Source: Candidatus Sphingomonas colombiensis
Lineage (GTDB): Bacteria > Pseudomonadota > Alphaproteobacteria > Sphingomonadales > Sphingomonadaceae
Direction: 5' to 3'
Length of the DNA stretch: 64,000 bases
Assembly: GCA_029202845.1 (NCBI GenBank)
Contig: CP119315.1
Span: forward strand, 3,565,001 to 3,629,000
The translations under genes were made by a program, and so were the position numbers. Positions 1 through 8,082 of this stretch are shown here, in pieces; the first letter of the stretch is position 1, and every line of letters begins with the position of its first letter. The notes below the pieces were generated by a model. It searched no databases, was not told the DNA's origin, and saw nothing but the letters and a program-made list of their open reading frames with translations.

Positions 1-221
1 AACACCACCGCGCCGAGAAAGGCGACGAGCAGCGTCATCGGATCGAACGGATTCGCGGTCAGGTGGCTGTTGTGTGAAAGGGCCCCGAACAGGAACCGCC
101 CGACGATCGACCCGACGCAGCCGATCAGCACGTTCCAGATGATCCCTCCCTGGTCGCGCATCACCATTCCGGCGACCCAACCGATGATGCCTCCCACGAT
201 CAACGCGATGATTAGGTGCAT
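1..221 (-). CDS. GlsB/YeaQ/YmgE family membrane protein (3' end outside window)
   Basis: The reverse strand from 221 down to the window edge encodes a small, very hydrophobic protein starting MHLIIALIVGGIIGWVAGMV, followed by a second glycine-rich membrane segment (VLIGCVGSIVGRFLFG) and a third hydrophobic stretch at the edge. This is the usual three-helix layout of the GlsB/YeaQ/YmgE (transglycosylase-associated) family, inner-membrane proteins linked to stress responses; the biochemical role is not established. The ATG at 219-221 has a purine-rich GGGGAAGG just upstream. The stop codon lies outside the window, so the gene is partial. Confidence 0.8.
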   Translation of the reverse strand, partial: MHLIIALIVGGIIGWVAGMVMRDQGGIIWNVLIGCVGSIVGRFLFGALSHNSHLTANPFDPMTLLVAFLGAVV

Positions 222-370
222 GGCAAATCCTTCCCCTAGTTCATTGTCGCTCCCGGGAAGGAGAGATTGCGCGCTTTCAATAGGACGCACCACAGGTTTT
301 TTCGGGGCAGGTCAGACGCCTGGGCCCAATGCTTTCGGGATGCGCTCATCGCCTGCGTGACCGTGGCCGT

Positions 371-2152
371 TCAAGAACCGACGCCATGATGCACCCGGAA
401 CATGTTGCCAGGATCGTAGCGCCGCTTGATCGCCAGCAGGCGCGGATAGTTCACCCCCCAGAACGCCTCGCTCCAGCGTGGGTGAAAATAATCCGTCTCC
501 GATACATAAGACGCCGGCGGCCCGCTGATCGCCTCCAGCGGAGCGAAGGCCGCCTTCATCGCCGATGCGGCTTTCCGGCCGCCGGCAAGATCGGGCTCGT
601 GTCCGGCGATACCCGGGTAGGCCGGCCCCTGCCCGTCCGCGACGATCGCCAGCGCGAAGGCATCCAGCAGGCGCGGATTGGTCGCGGTGTCGGCACAGGC
701 CGCGCGCACCTCAGGCGTGGCGCCGGCAATCCCCTTGTTGAAATGCAGCGTGACGCCCGATCGCGCCGCCGCCTCCAGCAGTGCCGCGACCAGCCGATCG
801 CTGTTTCCCGGCCCGAGCAGGGACGTTGGCAGCCAGGTCGAATGATAGCCATCAATCACCCAGCCAGCCTCATCGACGTTCTGCGCCCAAAAAGCGTCTC
901 GCGGACGCGCGCCGGGGCGATCGTCGTGTCGAATCACGTCCGGTAACGTTCTGAGGAAATCCGGATCCCACATCCGCTGCGCCGGGAAGGCGGCGATCAT
1001 CGGCGTGCTCACCGCATAATCCGACGAGCGCGCGCGCAAGCCCGAAAGGAACGGCCGCCACACCTCCTCAGCTTGTGCCGAGGTAAGCCCGGAGAATAGC
1101 ATGCGCACCACAAGCCGCCGCCCCCGAAAACCGATCTGTTCGCCCCAATCAGGATTGAACAGCGACGAACGGTAGAATTCCACCACGCGCGCCACCAGTT
1201 CGCGCCAGGCCACATCGGATTTCGCGCTCACATCGAACATCACCGCGCCGAAGGTCGACGGCAATTCGTGGGTACGCAGCGTCAGACGGGTGACGATCCC
1301 GAATGTGCCCCCGCCGCCACCCTTCAGCGCCCAGAAGAGATTGGCGTTGCGATGCGCGTTGGCGATGCGGATATTCCCGTCCGCAGTAACGATCTCCGCC
1401 TCGATCAACCCGGCAGCGCCAGTGCCATAGCGTTTGGAAAAACTACCGAAGCCGCCGCCTTGCACCAGCCCGGCAACGCCAACCGTCATGCAGCCGCCGC
1501 CCTGAACATAGCGCCCGCCGCGTGTCGTCACTGCGTCATAGGTGCGCCCCCACATCGCCCCCGCGCCAACAGAAACGGCGGCCTGCGGTATCGCTCCAGC
1601 CGGAGCCCCCACCGGCACGAAGGCATCGTGAAGCTCGATAGCGTCCATCTGGCGTGTCCAGACGAGCAACGAGTCCGGCGCGTTCGATCCACCGATATAG
1701 CTATGCCCGCCGCCCTTCACGACGAGGCGCACCCCGGTGCGCCGCGCAAAATCGACAGCGGCGGCAACGTCGGCGGCGGATGTCGCGGCAACGGCATATG
1801 CGCTCGGCTGCGAGGTCCAGCCGTCCGTCCAGCCCAGTGTCTGCGTCAGCGCCGGGTTGTCGCCGATGAAATAGGGGTTGCGCAGATTGCGGAACAATTC
1901 CGCCGTCGCCGGGTCGCCCGGCCGCGATCGCGCTTCCACCAGCGGCGACCGGACGAGGGACAATCGACCTTGCACCTTTTTGGCGAGCCCCTCCCATTGC
2001 TTGGGCGCGGGCCATGCCGGCGAACCCGGACGGGGCGCGACAGGTTGCATCGCGCCAATCGCTCGTGCGGCTCCCCCCGCAGCGATGCTCAAGCCGAGCG
2101 AGGCTCCGATCAGCGTCCGCCTGTTCAACCCGCGCTCGAAAAACCTGTCCAT
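371..2152 (-). CDS. Tat-exported FAD-linked oxidoreductase, berberine-bridge (BBE) type
   Basis: A 593-residue flavoprotein. The N-terminus has a twin-arginine signal (NRRTLIG, residues 10-16) and a hydrophobic stretch, so export in folded form to the periplasm is expected. The FAD-binding PCMH domain spans roughly residues 110-295. It shows KGGGHSYIGG with His150 and GGGCMTVGVAG with Cys221, the two residues that carry FAD bicovalently in berberine-bridge enzymes. The C-terminus has the BBE motif (NYPRL, KRRYDPGNMF). The family oxidises sugars, alcohols or alkaloid-like substrates with O2; the substrate here cannot be read. It is transcribed divergently from the LytTR regulator at 2218 with about 65 bp between them, so regulation by that neighbour is possible but unproven. 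Confidence 0.88.
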   Translation of the reverse strand: MDRFFERGLNRRTLIGASLGLSIAAGGAARAIGAMQPVAPRPGSPAWPAPKQWEGLAKKVQGRLSLVRSPLVEARSRPGDPATAELFRNLRNPYFIGDNPALTQTLGWTDGWTSQPSAYAVAATSAADVAAAVDFARRTGVRLVVKGGGHSYIGGSNAPDSLLVWTRQMDAIELHDAFVPVGAPAGAIPQAAVSVGAGAMWGRTYDAVTTRGGRYVQGGGCMTVGVAGLVQGGGFGSFSKRYGTGAAGLIEAEIVTADGNIRIANAHRNANLFWALKGGGGGTFGIVTRLTLRTHELPSTFGAVMFDVSAKSDVAWRELVARVVEFYRSSLFNPDWGEQIGFRGRRLVVRMLFSGLTSAQAEEVWRPFLSGLRARSSDYAVSTPMIAAFPAQRMWDPDFLRTLPDVIRHDDRPGARPRDAFWAQNVDEAGWVIDGYHSTWLPTSLLGPGNSDRLVAALLEAAARSGVTLHFNKGIAGATPEVRAACADTATNPRLLDAFALAIVADGQGPAYPGIAGHEPDLAGGRKAASAMKAAFAPLEAISGPPASYVSETDYFHPRWSEAFWGVNYPRLLAIKRRYDPGNMFRVHHGVGS

Positions 2153-2217
2153 CTGTCGATCCCTTATTTGCGTCCGGGTATCTTTCGGTCGCCGGCCGAC
2201 CGCGCCATAGAAGCGGG

Positions 2218-3120
2218 ATGGCCGGGGATGCGGATGGTATGAACGGCAGTCAGGGTGGGACGCCCGGCGCCTCTGCGGTGACGAACGGCGTGCCCGCGTT
2301 CGGATATATCGCAGCCGCCGTCGGCACTTTCCTCGTCACCAGCATGAATGTCTGGTCGGGGCTGGACGGCCGGCATGGCAACGACTGGCGGATCGCGGTT
2401 TATGAATATACCAGCACCGTCGTCATTTTCGCGCTGCTGTGGCCGCTGGGCTGGCTTCTGCGGCGCGTGCTGGCGAATTGGCCGGAGCGCAAAACAATCG
2501 CTGCGGGGCTGCTGATAGCGGGCTTATTGCCGTTCGCGCTGGCCCATGTGTGGGGGTTCGTCGCGCTGCGAACGGTTATCTTCGCCGCCTTCGGCCTGCA
2601 CTATAGCTTCGATGGACTGGAAGGCTGGGCCTTCGAATTTCCGAAGGAGATCGCGGTTTACGCGATATTGGTCTCCGTGCTCGGCGCGACGAGCGTATTG
2701 GCGCGCAGGCCGACAGCAAGCGGCGCGCCGTCTCCCGTCGAGCAACGCGTCGTCCTGCGCGAGGGCGGCCGTGTGATCCATGTCCGTCCGATCGACATTG
2801 CGGCGGTATCATCGGCTGGAAATTACGTGGAATATCATCTGATAGATGGTCGCAAGCCACTCATCCGCGCGACCTTGTCCGCGTGCGAGCGCGAGTTGCT
2901 CCCCGCCGGTTTCGTGCGGGTCCACCGTTCCTGGCTGGTCAATAGCCGGCTTATCCGAGAGATCGAACCCGCCGGCAGCGGCGACCGGCGCTTATTCCTT
3001 GCCGGAGGCGTGGAGGCCCCGCTCTCGCGTCGCTTCACCGATCGTTTCAACGCTGCGTTGGCCGACGCGCATCGATCGCCGGATACGGGCGATGCTGAGA
3101 AGGCTCCCCTTCCGCTTTAG
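2218..3120 (+). CDS. Membrane-anchored LytTR-family DNA-binding regulator
   Basis: About 300 residues. The N-terminal half has four hydrophobic segments (starting FGYIAAAVGTFLVTS; IAVYEYTSTVVIFALLWPLG; GLLIAGLLPFALAHVWGF; IAVYAILVSVLGATSVL), and the C-terminal ~100 residues form a LytTR domain (VSSAGNYVEYHL, VHRSWLVN, LSRRFTDRF). Such proteins sense a signal at the membrane and bind promoter repeats with the LytTR domain; no receiver domain is present, so this is a one-component type. The reading frame is open further upstream, but that part lies inside the divergent oxidase gene. ATG 2218 or ATG 2239 are both credible starts; 2218 was chosen because it lies just beyond the neighbour's start. 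Confidence 0.82.
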   Translation: MAGDADGMNGSQGGTPGASAVTNGVPAFGYIAAAVGTFLVTSMNVWSGLDGRHGNDWRIAVYEYTSTVVIFALLWPLGWLLRRVLANWPERKTIAAGLLIAGLLPFALAHVWGFVALRTVIFAAFGLHYSFDGLEGWAFEFPKEIAVYAILVSVLGATSVLARRPTASGAPSPVEQRVVLREGGRVIHVRPIDIAAVSSAGNYVEYHLIDGRKPLIRATLSACERELLPAGFVRVHRSWLVNSRLIREIEPAGSGDRRLFLAGGVEAPLSRRFTDRFNAALADAHRSPDTGDAEKAPLPL

Positions 3121-3165
3121 AGCGCCTCACCCATCGCGTGGATCGGGAAGCGCGAGGTGGTAAGC

Positions 3166-3879
3166 TCAAGCCAGCGTCAAGCCGCCATCGATATCGATGA
3201 TGGCCCCGGTCAAATATGTGTTCACCGCACAGGCCAATATCTGAAAGGCCACCTCCTCTGGTCGCCCGACGCGCGTCATCGGCGGATTGGCTGGCTGACC
3301 ACTTCTCTGCCGCGCCGCGCGCAGCATCGGGGTATCGACGAGACCGGGCGAGATGCAATTAACGCGGATCGGCGCGAATTCGGCAGCCAACACCTTGGTT
3401 AGCGCTTCGATCGCAGCGCTGGCCGCTGCCACTGGTCCCCGGCCGGCGCGCGGCCGGCGAGCGGCGGCACCGGAGATCAGCGTCAATGATCCCTCTTCGC
3501 TGATGCGGGCGAATTTCGCGATCAGGTACGGCCCCCAGAATTTGGAGGCGAAGGTCGCGTAAGCCGTTTCAATCGGCAATTCGCGAACTGGGCCGGCGCT
3601 GATCGCGGCTGCGGTAACGATGACGTGATCGAACGGCTCGTTCGCGGCAAAAAACGCGGCGATCTGATCGGCGTCGGTCATATCCAATGGTGTGCCCATC
3701 GCCGCATTGCCGATTAGCGCGATGGCAGCGGTCAGCCGGTCAGCATCGCGCCCGGCGATCGTCACCCGGCCGCCAAGCGACGCCGCGGCTTGCGCGACAG
3801 CGAGCCCGATCCCCGAGCTGCCCCCAACTACCAGCAATCGTTGCCCGGCAAGGCTGGAAAAGGTTGGTGATCGCTCCAT
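3166..3879 (-). CDS. SDR-family oxidoreductase-like protein lacking the catalytic Tyr-Lys pair
   Basis: A 237-residue Rossmann protein with the cofactor motif GGSSGIG near the N-terminus and a PGLVDTPM segment typical of short-chain dehydrogenases. At the active site, the family YxxxK is expected just before EALTK, but the sequence there is VAAASAAIEALTK, so both Tyr and Lys are replaced. The Ser of LISGAAA is kept. Some SDR subgroups lack the Tyr, so the protein may bind NAD(P) without classical dehydrogenase chemistry or use another residue. The start at 3879 is preceded by GGCGAGGAGC, a better ribosome site than that of the upstream in-frame ATG. No functional partner is evident. Confidence 0.8.
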   Translation of the reverse strand: MERSPTFSSLAGQRLLVVGGSSGIGLAVAQAAASLGGRVTIAGRDADRLTAAIALIGNAAMGTPLDMTDADQIAAFFAANEPFDHVIVTAAAISAGPVRELPIETAYATFASKFWGPYLIAKFARISEEGSLTLISGAAARRPRAGRGPVAAASAAIEALTKVLAAEFAPIRVNCISPGLVDTPMLRAARQRSGQPANPPMTRVGRPEEVAFQILACAVNTYLTGAIIDIDGGLTLA

Positions 3880-4006
3880 CGCGCATTCTGCTCCTCGCCA
3901 ATTGCGGCACGATAGCAGAGGCAATCGCACCTACGCCAAGCATCTGTGAACATGGTGATAATTATCAAATAGCGCGCGCTCGACGCTCTGTTTGTCTCGG
4001 CGGCCG

Positions 4007-4657
4007 CTACATCCCGTTCGCCGGATCGCCGGTCGGGTTCGCACGCGCCATCGCCACCACCTTTTTGAAGGTCGCCAGATCGAGCGCGCCGGGAATGAGA
4101 TAGGGCCCGATCAGAAAGCCCGGCGTGCCGCGCAGATTCATCGCCGCCGCCTGCCGCCGCGTGCGATCGAGCAATGCGTCGATCTCCGCGCCGTGGGTCT
4201 TCAGATCCTGCTGCAAGCGCACCCAGTTCACGCCCGCCTTTTCGGCCGCCGCGCGAATGGTCTGATCGTCGAGCTTGCCCGATGTCTGCAACAGCGCGTC
4301 ATGGAAAGCGATGTATTTGCCCTGATATTTGGAAGCGGTAGCGAGCCGGGCGGCAAGCGTCGAGGTTTCGCCAAGAACCGGCCAGTCGCGATAGACCACC
4401 CGGATTTTACCATCGCTCGCCAGCAGCGCGGCAAGCACAGACTGCGAACGGCGGCAAAATGGGCATTGATAATCGGAATATTCGACGATCGTGACGTCAT
4501 AACTTTTCGGGGTAAGGCTTGGCACGGCGGGATCGTCGGTGATCGTCCGGCGCGCCGCAGCCACGCGCTCTGCCTGCGATGCCTGCATCGCGTCGGCCGT
4601 ACCGACCGATAGTCCGATCACGCCGAATAGAAACGCGAACCGCCGCGTTGTCCTCAA
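4007..4657 (-). CDS. DsbA-family thiol:disulfide protein (CPFC)
   Basis: A 216-residue exported protein: a signal peptide with a hydrophobic core FAFLFGVIGLSVG ending near ADAMQ, then a thioredoxin fold with the active site DYQCPFCRRS (Cys65, Cys68) and a DsbA-like helical insert. The cis-Pro region is RGTPGFLIG. Family members oxidise, isomerise or shuttle electrons to cysteines in periplasmic proteins. The gene follows the TlpA-like gene with a 4-bp ATGA overlap (4654-4657), so the two are co-translated, and a second DsbA-like gene lies on the other side of the shared upstream region. A joint role in periplasmic thiol redox balance is inferred. Confidence 0.88.
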   Translation of the reverse strand: MRTTRRFAFLFGVIGLSVGTADAMQASQAERVAAARRTITDDPAVPSLTPKSYDVTIVEYSDYQCPFCRRSQSVLAALLASDGKIRVVYRDWPVLGETSTLAARLATASKYQGKYIAFHDALLQTSGKLDDQTIRAAAEKAGVNWVRLQQDLKTHGAEIDALLDRTRRQAAAMNLRGTPGFLIGPYLIPGALDLATFKKVVAMARANPTGDPANGM

Positions 4658-5457
4658 GATGATTTCCCCTCAAGCTTGGCGATCTCCGTCATCAGCGCGG
4701 CACGCGAAATTTCGCCGATATGGCGTTCGCGAACCTTGCCCCGAGCATCGACGAAGATGGTGGCAGGCAACGCCGGAGACCGAATGGCGGCTCCGATGCT
4801 GGCGGCAGGATCGCGCAATACGGCGCCATGCGCAAGGTGGTGGTCGGCAAGGAAGCGCCGAATATCGCCCGCATCCTCTCCCTGATTGACGAGAAGGATG
4901 GGGACCGACGAGCGCGACGCGACATCAATCACCATCGGCATCTCGCGCCGGCATGGCGGGCACCAGCTCGCCCACAGGTTGATCACTAGGGGACGGCCAC
5001 GCAGCTCATCCAGCCGCATCGGCTTTCCGTCCATCGTCTCCACCTGCAAACCGGATGGCAGCGGCCGCGGCGGGGTCGCAAGCAACGACTGGGCCCCGAG
5101 CCACGCCAGCGCGACAACAACCGGCACAGCGGCGAGCATGGCGGATTTGCGCCATGGCGCTGCCCGCCAGCCGAGCACCAGCGCGGCGGCGATCACGCCG
5201 GGCCAAAGCGTAAAGCCGCCCTGCCACAGCGCCAACGCGCTCCATGGCTCGGCCGCATAAGCGGCGCGATGGATGAGGACATAGACCAGCCGAGACACCA
5301 CAATACCGAGCACCAACGCCCGCGAGATGCGCGCCGGGCGAAGCCGCAACGCGTCCGCGAGCAGCGTCGCCACGGTGACGAACACCATGATCGCGATCGT
5401 CGCGATCAAACGATCGACTGAAAGCGCCAGAAAACCCAGTTGAATGGTTTCGTCCAT
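4654..5457 (-). CDS. Membrane TlpA-like thioredoxin with an Lgt-like N-terminal membrane domain
   Basis: About 267 residues. The first 125 hold four or so membrane segments, including ALWQGGFTLWPGVIA, which resembles the WxGGMSFHGG region of prolipoprotein diacylglyceryl transferase (Lgt) but lacks its His. The C-terminal domain is a TlpA/ResA-type thioredoxin with NLWASWCPPCRREMP (Cys166, Cys169) and a cis-Pro in SPALPATIF. This combination suggests a membrane-anchored periplasmic reductase. Start ATG 5455-5457 is preceded by GAGGAAC; the open frame extends further upstream but into the region shared with the divergent DsbA gene. It is translationally coupled to the downstream DsbA (4-bp overlap). 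Confidence 0.85.
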   Translation of the reverse strand: MDETIQLGFLALSVDRLIATIAIMVFVTVATLLADALRLRPARISRALVLGIVVSRLVYVLIHRAAYAAEPWSALALWQGGFTLWPGVIAAALVLGWRAAPWRKSAMLAAVPVVVALAWLGAQSLLATPPRPLPSGLQVETMDGKPMRLDELRGRPLVINLWASWCPPCRREMPMVIDVASRSSVPILLVNQGEDAGDIRRFLADHHLAHGAVLRDPAASIGAAIRSPALPATIFVDARGKVRERHIGEISRAALMTEIAKLEGKSS

Positions 5458-5534
5458 GTTCCTCGCGATCTTTGCGGTGCCGGGCGGCCTTAGCCTGCAC
5501 TGTCGCGATAGGGTAACAGGCGATTTGGCATCCA

Positions 5535-6203
5535 ATGGGAAAGCGCGTGAAACCGGCAATCAAGCGACGGGATTTGTTCAGCCTTTTGGCGCTGGTAGGG
5601 GTCGCCGGCGGTGCCAGTCTGTGGCTGCGGCAGACCGCGCCGATCGGGCGCGACGTCTCGCGCAACCATGCCGCGCAAACCGTGCTGCGCGACGAAGCAT
5701 GGCCACAGGGCGGGCCGTCCGACGCCAATCTCACGGTGGTGGTTTTCACCGACTATCAATGCCCGGCCTGTCGTCGCGCCGAGCCTGCACTGCGCGAGGC
5801 GATGGAGCGGGACGGGCAGGTGCGGATCATCTATCGCGATTGGCCGATATTCGGTCCGCGATCGACGCTTGCCGCTCGTGCGGCGCTGGCGGCCAGCTAT
5901 CAGGGGAAATATGAGCTATTCCACCGCGCCCTGATGGCGGAACCGTGGGTGCTGGACGATGCGACGGTTCGCACGGTGGCGGCAAGCGCCGGTGTCTCGG
6001 TGCCAAGGCTGGAGCGCGATCTCGCTACGCACCGGGACGAAATCACCGCCGCCCTCGCACGCACGCGCCGCGACGCGTTCTTGCTGGGGGTGTCGGGAAC
6101 GCCGGGCTACCTGATCGGCGCGCTTCTGGTCGACGGCGCGCAGAGCGCATCGCGTTTCACAAGCGCCTTTCGTGAGGCGCGCCGATTGCAAATCACCGGC
6201 TGA
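5535..6203 (+). CDS. DsbA-family thiol:disulfide protein (CPAC)
   Basis: A 222-residue protein with a basic N-terminus (KRRDLF) and one hydrophobic segment that acts as a signal or anchor, followed by a DsbA-like fold with FTDYQCPACRRAEP (Cys76, Cys79) and the cis-Pro loop SGTPGYLIG. It is similar in layout to the product of 4007-4657 but has a CPAC instead of CPFC active site. It is divergent from the TlpA/DsbA pair, with about 75 bp between starts, so all three probably share a control region. An RR at residues 11-12 could indicate Tat export, but the motif is weak. Confidence 0.85.
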   Translation: MGKRVKPAIKRRDLFSLLALVGVAGGASLWLRQTAPIGRDVSRNHAAQTVLRDEAWPQGGPSDANLTVVVFTDYQCPACRRAEPALREAMERDGQVRIIYRDWPIFGPRSTLAARAALAASYQGKYELFHRALMAEPWVLDDATVRTVAASAGVSVPRLERDLATHRDEITAALARTRRDAFLLGVSGTPGYLIGALLVDGAQSASRFTSAFREARRLQITG

Positions 6204-6243
6204 TCGCAATTGTCGGGGCCAGCCGCACGAATTTGCGCCCCCC

Positions 6244-7377
6244 TCAGTTCGGTTGGTCTCGCGGCGTATCGGCTGGCCGCTCCGGGGTTGAGGCAGGCTT
6301 CTCCTCCTCGGCCGGCGGCTCCATGACACGCTCCTTCACCGTCACCGGAGCGGTTGGCGCTTCCGACATCGGGCTGGAATTCTTCGGCGCCCTCCCCTTC
6401 AGCTCGTCGATCTCATTCTGGCGCCGCTGCAGATAGAAATCGCGCGAGCGGGCATATGGATCGGCCTGCCCATCGTGAAGCTGATGCAGCGTCTCATCGA
6501 ATTCGGCGCGATGATCGAGCGTGCCCAATACGGCGAACGGCACCGAGAATTCAGGCTTGGTAATCCGCTTGCCATACACGAACGGGAACAGAAGCCGATC
6601 GAGCGCGCCACCGATCAAGTCGCGCGGCGTCGTCGGGCCAACGATCGGCAGGAACAGGAACGGGCCTGATTTGATGCCATAAAATCCGAAGGTATTGGCA
6701 AAACCATTGCTGCGCCGCCGCCATTTGAAAGGCTTGCGCTTCGCCATATCGAAAACGCCCGCCACCCCGACTGTGGTGTTGACCGCGAAGCGGCCGGCGG
6801 TCTCAAGCGCGCGCCCGATTTTGAGCTGGAGCACGAAATTCAGGAAAACGACTGGCTCGCGCAGATTGTAGAGGAAATTGTGCACGCCATCGCGGACCGG
6901 CTTCGGCACCGCATCCTTATAGGCCAGCGCAATCGGCCCGATCAGCGCCTTGTCGACCGCCTGCGTCGCCTCGAACGCCTTCAAATTGACGCCGAGCAGC
7001 GGATCGGGTGCCTCCCATTCGCCGCGGCCGGTGACGACGATATCGCGCGGATGGGTCTCGCCACCATGCACGGCAGCCTGCGCGGCGGCTGGAGACGGCT
7101 CCGCAGCGGGATCGCCGGCCGGTGCGACTGTTTCGGCATCGCTTGGTTCCGCGGCTGCCGGAGGCGCTAGCGCAAGCGGTTGCACGCCCATGGGAGCAGC
7201 GAGATCGACAGACGCGATCTGTCTCGAATCGCCCGATCTTCCGGGATCGACCGAACAATTCACATCATCCGCAAGGCCTTCGGGACAACGATTCTGCGCG
7301 AAGGCCGGGCTATTCGTAAACGCCAGAATGCCGGCCACCGCCAGAATCACGGGCCGGCGATTTCGGTATTTACGCAT
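6244..7377 (-). CDS. mlaA: MlaA/VacJ-family outer-membrane lipid transport protein
   Basis: About 377 residues. The MlaA core starts at DPLLGVNLKAFEATQAVDK and continues through FLYNLREPVVFLN, GRFAVNTTVGVAGVFD and FGFYGIKSGPFLFLPIVGP, all standard for the family that removes misplaced phospholipids from the outer leaflet of the outer membrane with the MlaBCDEF system. The signal peptide ends SPAFAQ without a lipobox Cys, so the protein may not be lipidated. Long Pro/Ala-rich tails before and after the core make it longer than E. coli MlaA. Start ATG 7375-7377 has AGGGGG upstream. No other mla genes are in the window. Confidence 0.85.
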   Translation of the reverse strand: MRKYRNRRPVILAVAGILAFTNSPAFAQNRCPEGLADDVNCSVDPGRSGDSRQIASVDLAAPMGVQPLALAPPAAAEPSDAETVAPAGDPAAEPSPAAAQAAVHGGETHPRDIVVTGRGEWEAPDPLLGVNLKAFEATQAVDKALIGPIALAYKDAVPKPVRDGVHNFLYNLREPVVFLNFVLQLKIGRALETAGRFAVNTTVGVAGVFDMAKRKPFKWRRRSNGFANTFGFYGIKSGPFLFLPIVGPTTPRDLIGGALDRLLFPFVYGKRITKPEFSVPFAVLGTLDHRAEFDETLHQLHDGQADPYARSRDFYLQRRQNEIDELKGRAPKNSSPMSEAPTAPVTVKERVMEPPAEEEKPASTPERPADTPRDQPN

Positions 7378-7607
7378 CCAGTCCCCCTGCCGCCCCGCGT
7401 TCGCCCGGCGGCGTGCCCGTAGCATATGCTTTAGTGAGGGTGCAGAAATTTAATTCCGCCGGCGCGGTTGCAGATGTCTTGGCTAGTCTGAAGCTGTCTT
7501 GCCATCACAAGATGCGCGTGACGAAAGCAGCAGTCGCGTCGAGCGAGGGCAGCCAACAGAATTTCGCGCCGCAACATGGCCGCTTCGTGCGGCAGCGTCT
7601 GCTTTTG

Positions 7608-7682
7608 GTGACCGAAGCGCGAATTTCATGCGCCTTCAGCACATCCCCGCCGCCTATGGCGGGGATGGTGACCCCTACGGGA
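7608..7682. repeat. Left 75-bp direct repeat of the CRISPR island (attL-like, carries tRNA-Glu 3' fragment)
   Basis: This stretch, from GTGACCGAAGCGCG to CCCCTACGGGA, is repeated at 15479-15553 in the same orientation with one mismatch (A for T at the 15th base). Its last 17 bp (TGGTGACCCCTACGGGA) equal the 3' end of the tRNA-Glu gene at 15537-15611, including the CCA. The rest is the region just downstream of that tRNA, with a hairpin CCCCGCC/GGCGGGG. This is the pattern left by integration at a tRNA 3' end. Confidence 0.85.
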
Positions 7683-7980
7683 GGGGGTGGAATTTATAAA
7701 AACAACACTAATACAATGCTTTATAGGCCGCGCCTGCGCGTTGTCAAAGCGCCAAATGGACCATTGAAATGGACCACTCGGAATCAGGCTCTACCGAGGT
7801 AGCATCGTATCCATTCGTTGAATTATTCGTGCCGATCGGCGCCCAATGCCGAGACCGATTCACAGAGGACTGGCCTCGCAAAAACTTGACAGCCCGTCGG
7901 TGCCGTCAGCCCTATCGGCACACTCCCATGAATTTACGAAGAGACCGATCCACCGGGTAAATTGGTTCGACCAAGCAACT
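7683..7980. other. Non-coding left margin of the CRISPR island
   Basis: About 300 bp between the left repeat and the tracrRNA terminator. The first 60 bp are clearly AT-rich (AATTTATAAAAACAACAC) compared with the flanks. No credible gene, integrase remnant or inverted terminal sequence is visible; short open frames here have no ribosome site or family resemblance. Confidence 0.5.
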
Positions 7981-7982
7981 AT

Positions 7983-8009
7983 AAAAAAGGCGACGCCGAA
8001 GCGTCGCCC
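7983..8009 (-). terminator. Rho-independent terminator of the tracrRNA
   Basis: On the minus strand GGCGACGC, loop TTCG, GCGTCGCC forms a perfect 8-bp stem closed by a stable UUCG tetraloop, followed by six T residues (7988-7983). It lies directly downstream of the anti-repeat and sets the 3' end of the tracrRNA. Confidence 0.9.
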
Positions 8010-8082
8010 TTATCTGGTGCGTACTGACACTTGTTAACTGCCAGACCGCGATCTCTGAGCGGTTGTACTGAGCGACTAAGAT
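7983..8082 (-). ncRNA. tracrRNA of the type II-C CRISPR system
   Basis: Read on the minus strand, the segment starts AUCUUAGUCGCUCAG (8082 to 8068), goes on with CCGCUCAGAGAUCGCGGUC and ends its anti-repeat with UGGCAGUUAAC at 8033. Paired with the minus-strand CRISPR repeat this gives a 19-bp perfect block (GACCGCGAUCUCUGAGCGG), a 7-bp block at the repeat 3' end, and a wobble-rich lower stem with one mismatch and one bulge. Thirteen unpaired tracr nucleotides lie between the two perfect blocks, because CGCUCAG occurs twice. The tail has a short GUGU/GCAC hairpin and then a terminator. Both ends are inferred; the 5' end could lie up to about 8090. It is divergent from cas9. Confidence 0.87.

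Noticed and set aside
7413..8037. Short plus-strand frames left of the tracrRNA
   Set aside because: They overlap the direct repeat and the tracrRNA terminator and lack ribosome sites or protein-like composition.
8033..8082. A lone degenerate CRISPR repeat upstream of cas9
   Set aside because: The repeat-like match is in the anti-repeat sense relative to the transcribed strand and is followed by a terminator, which makes it the tracrRNA.
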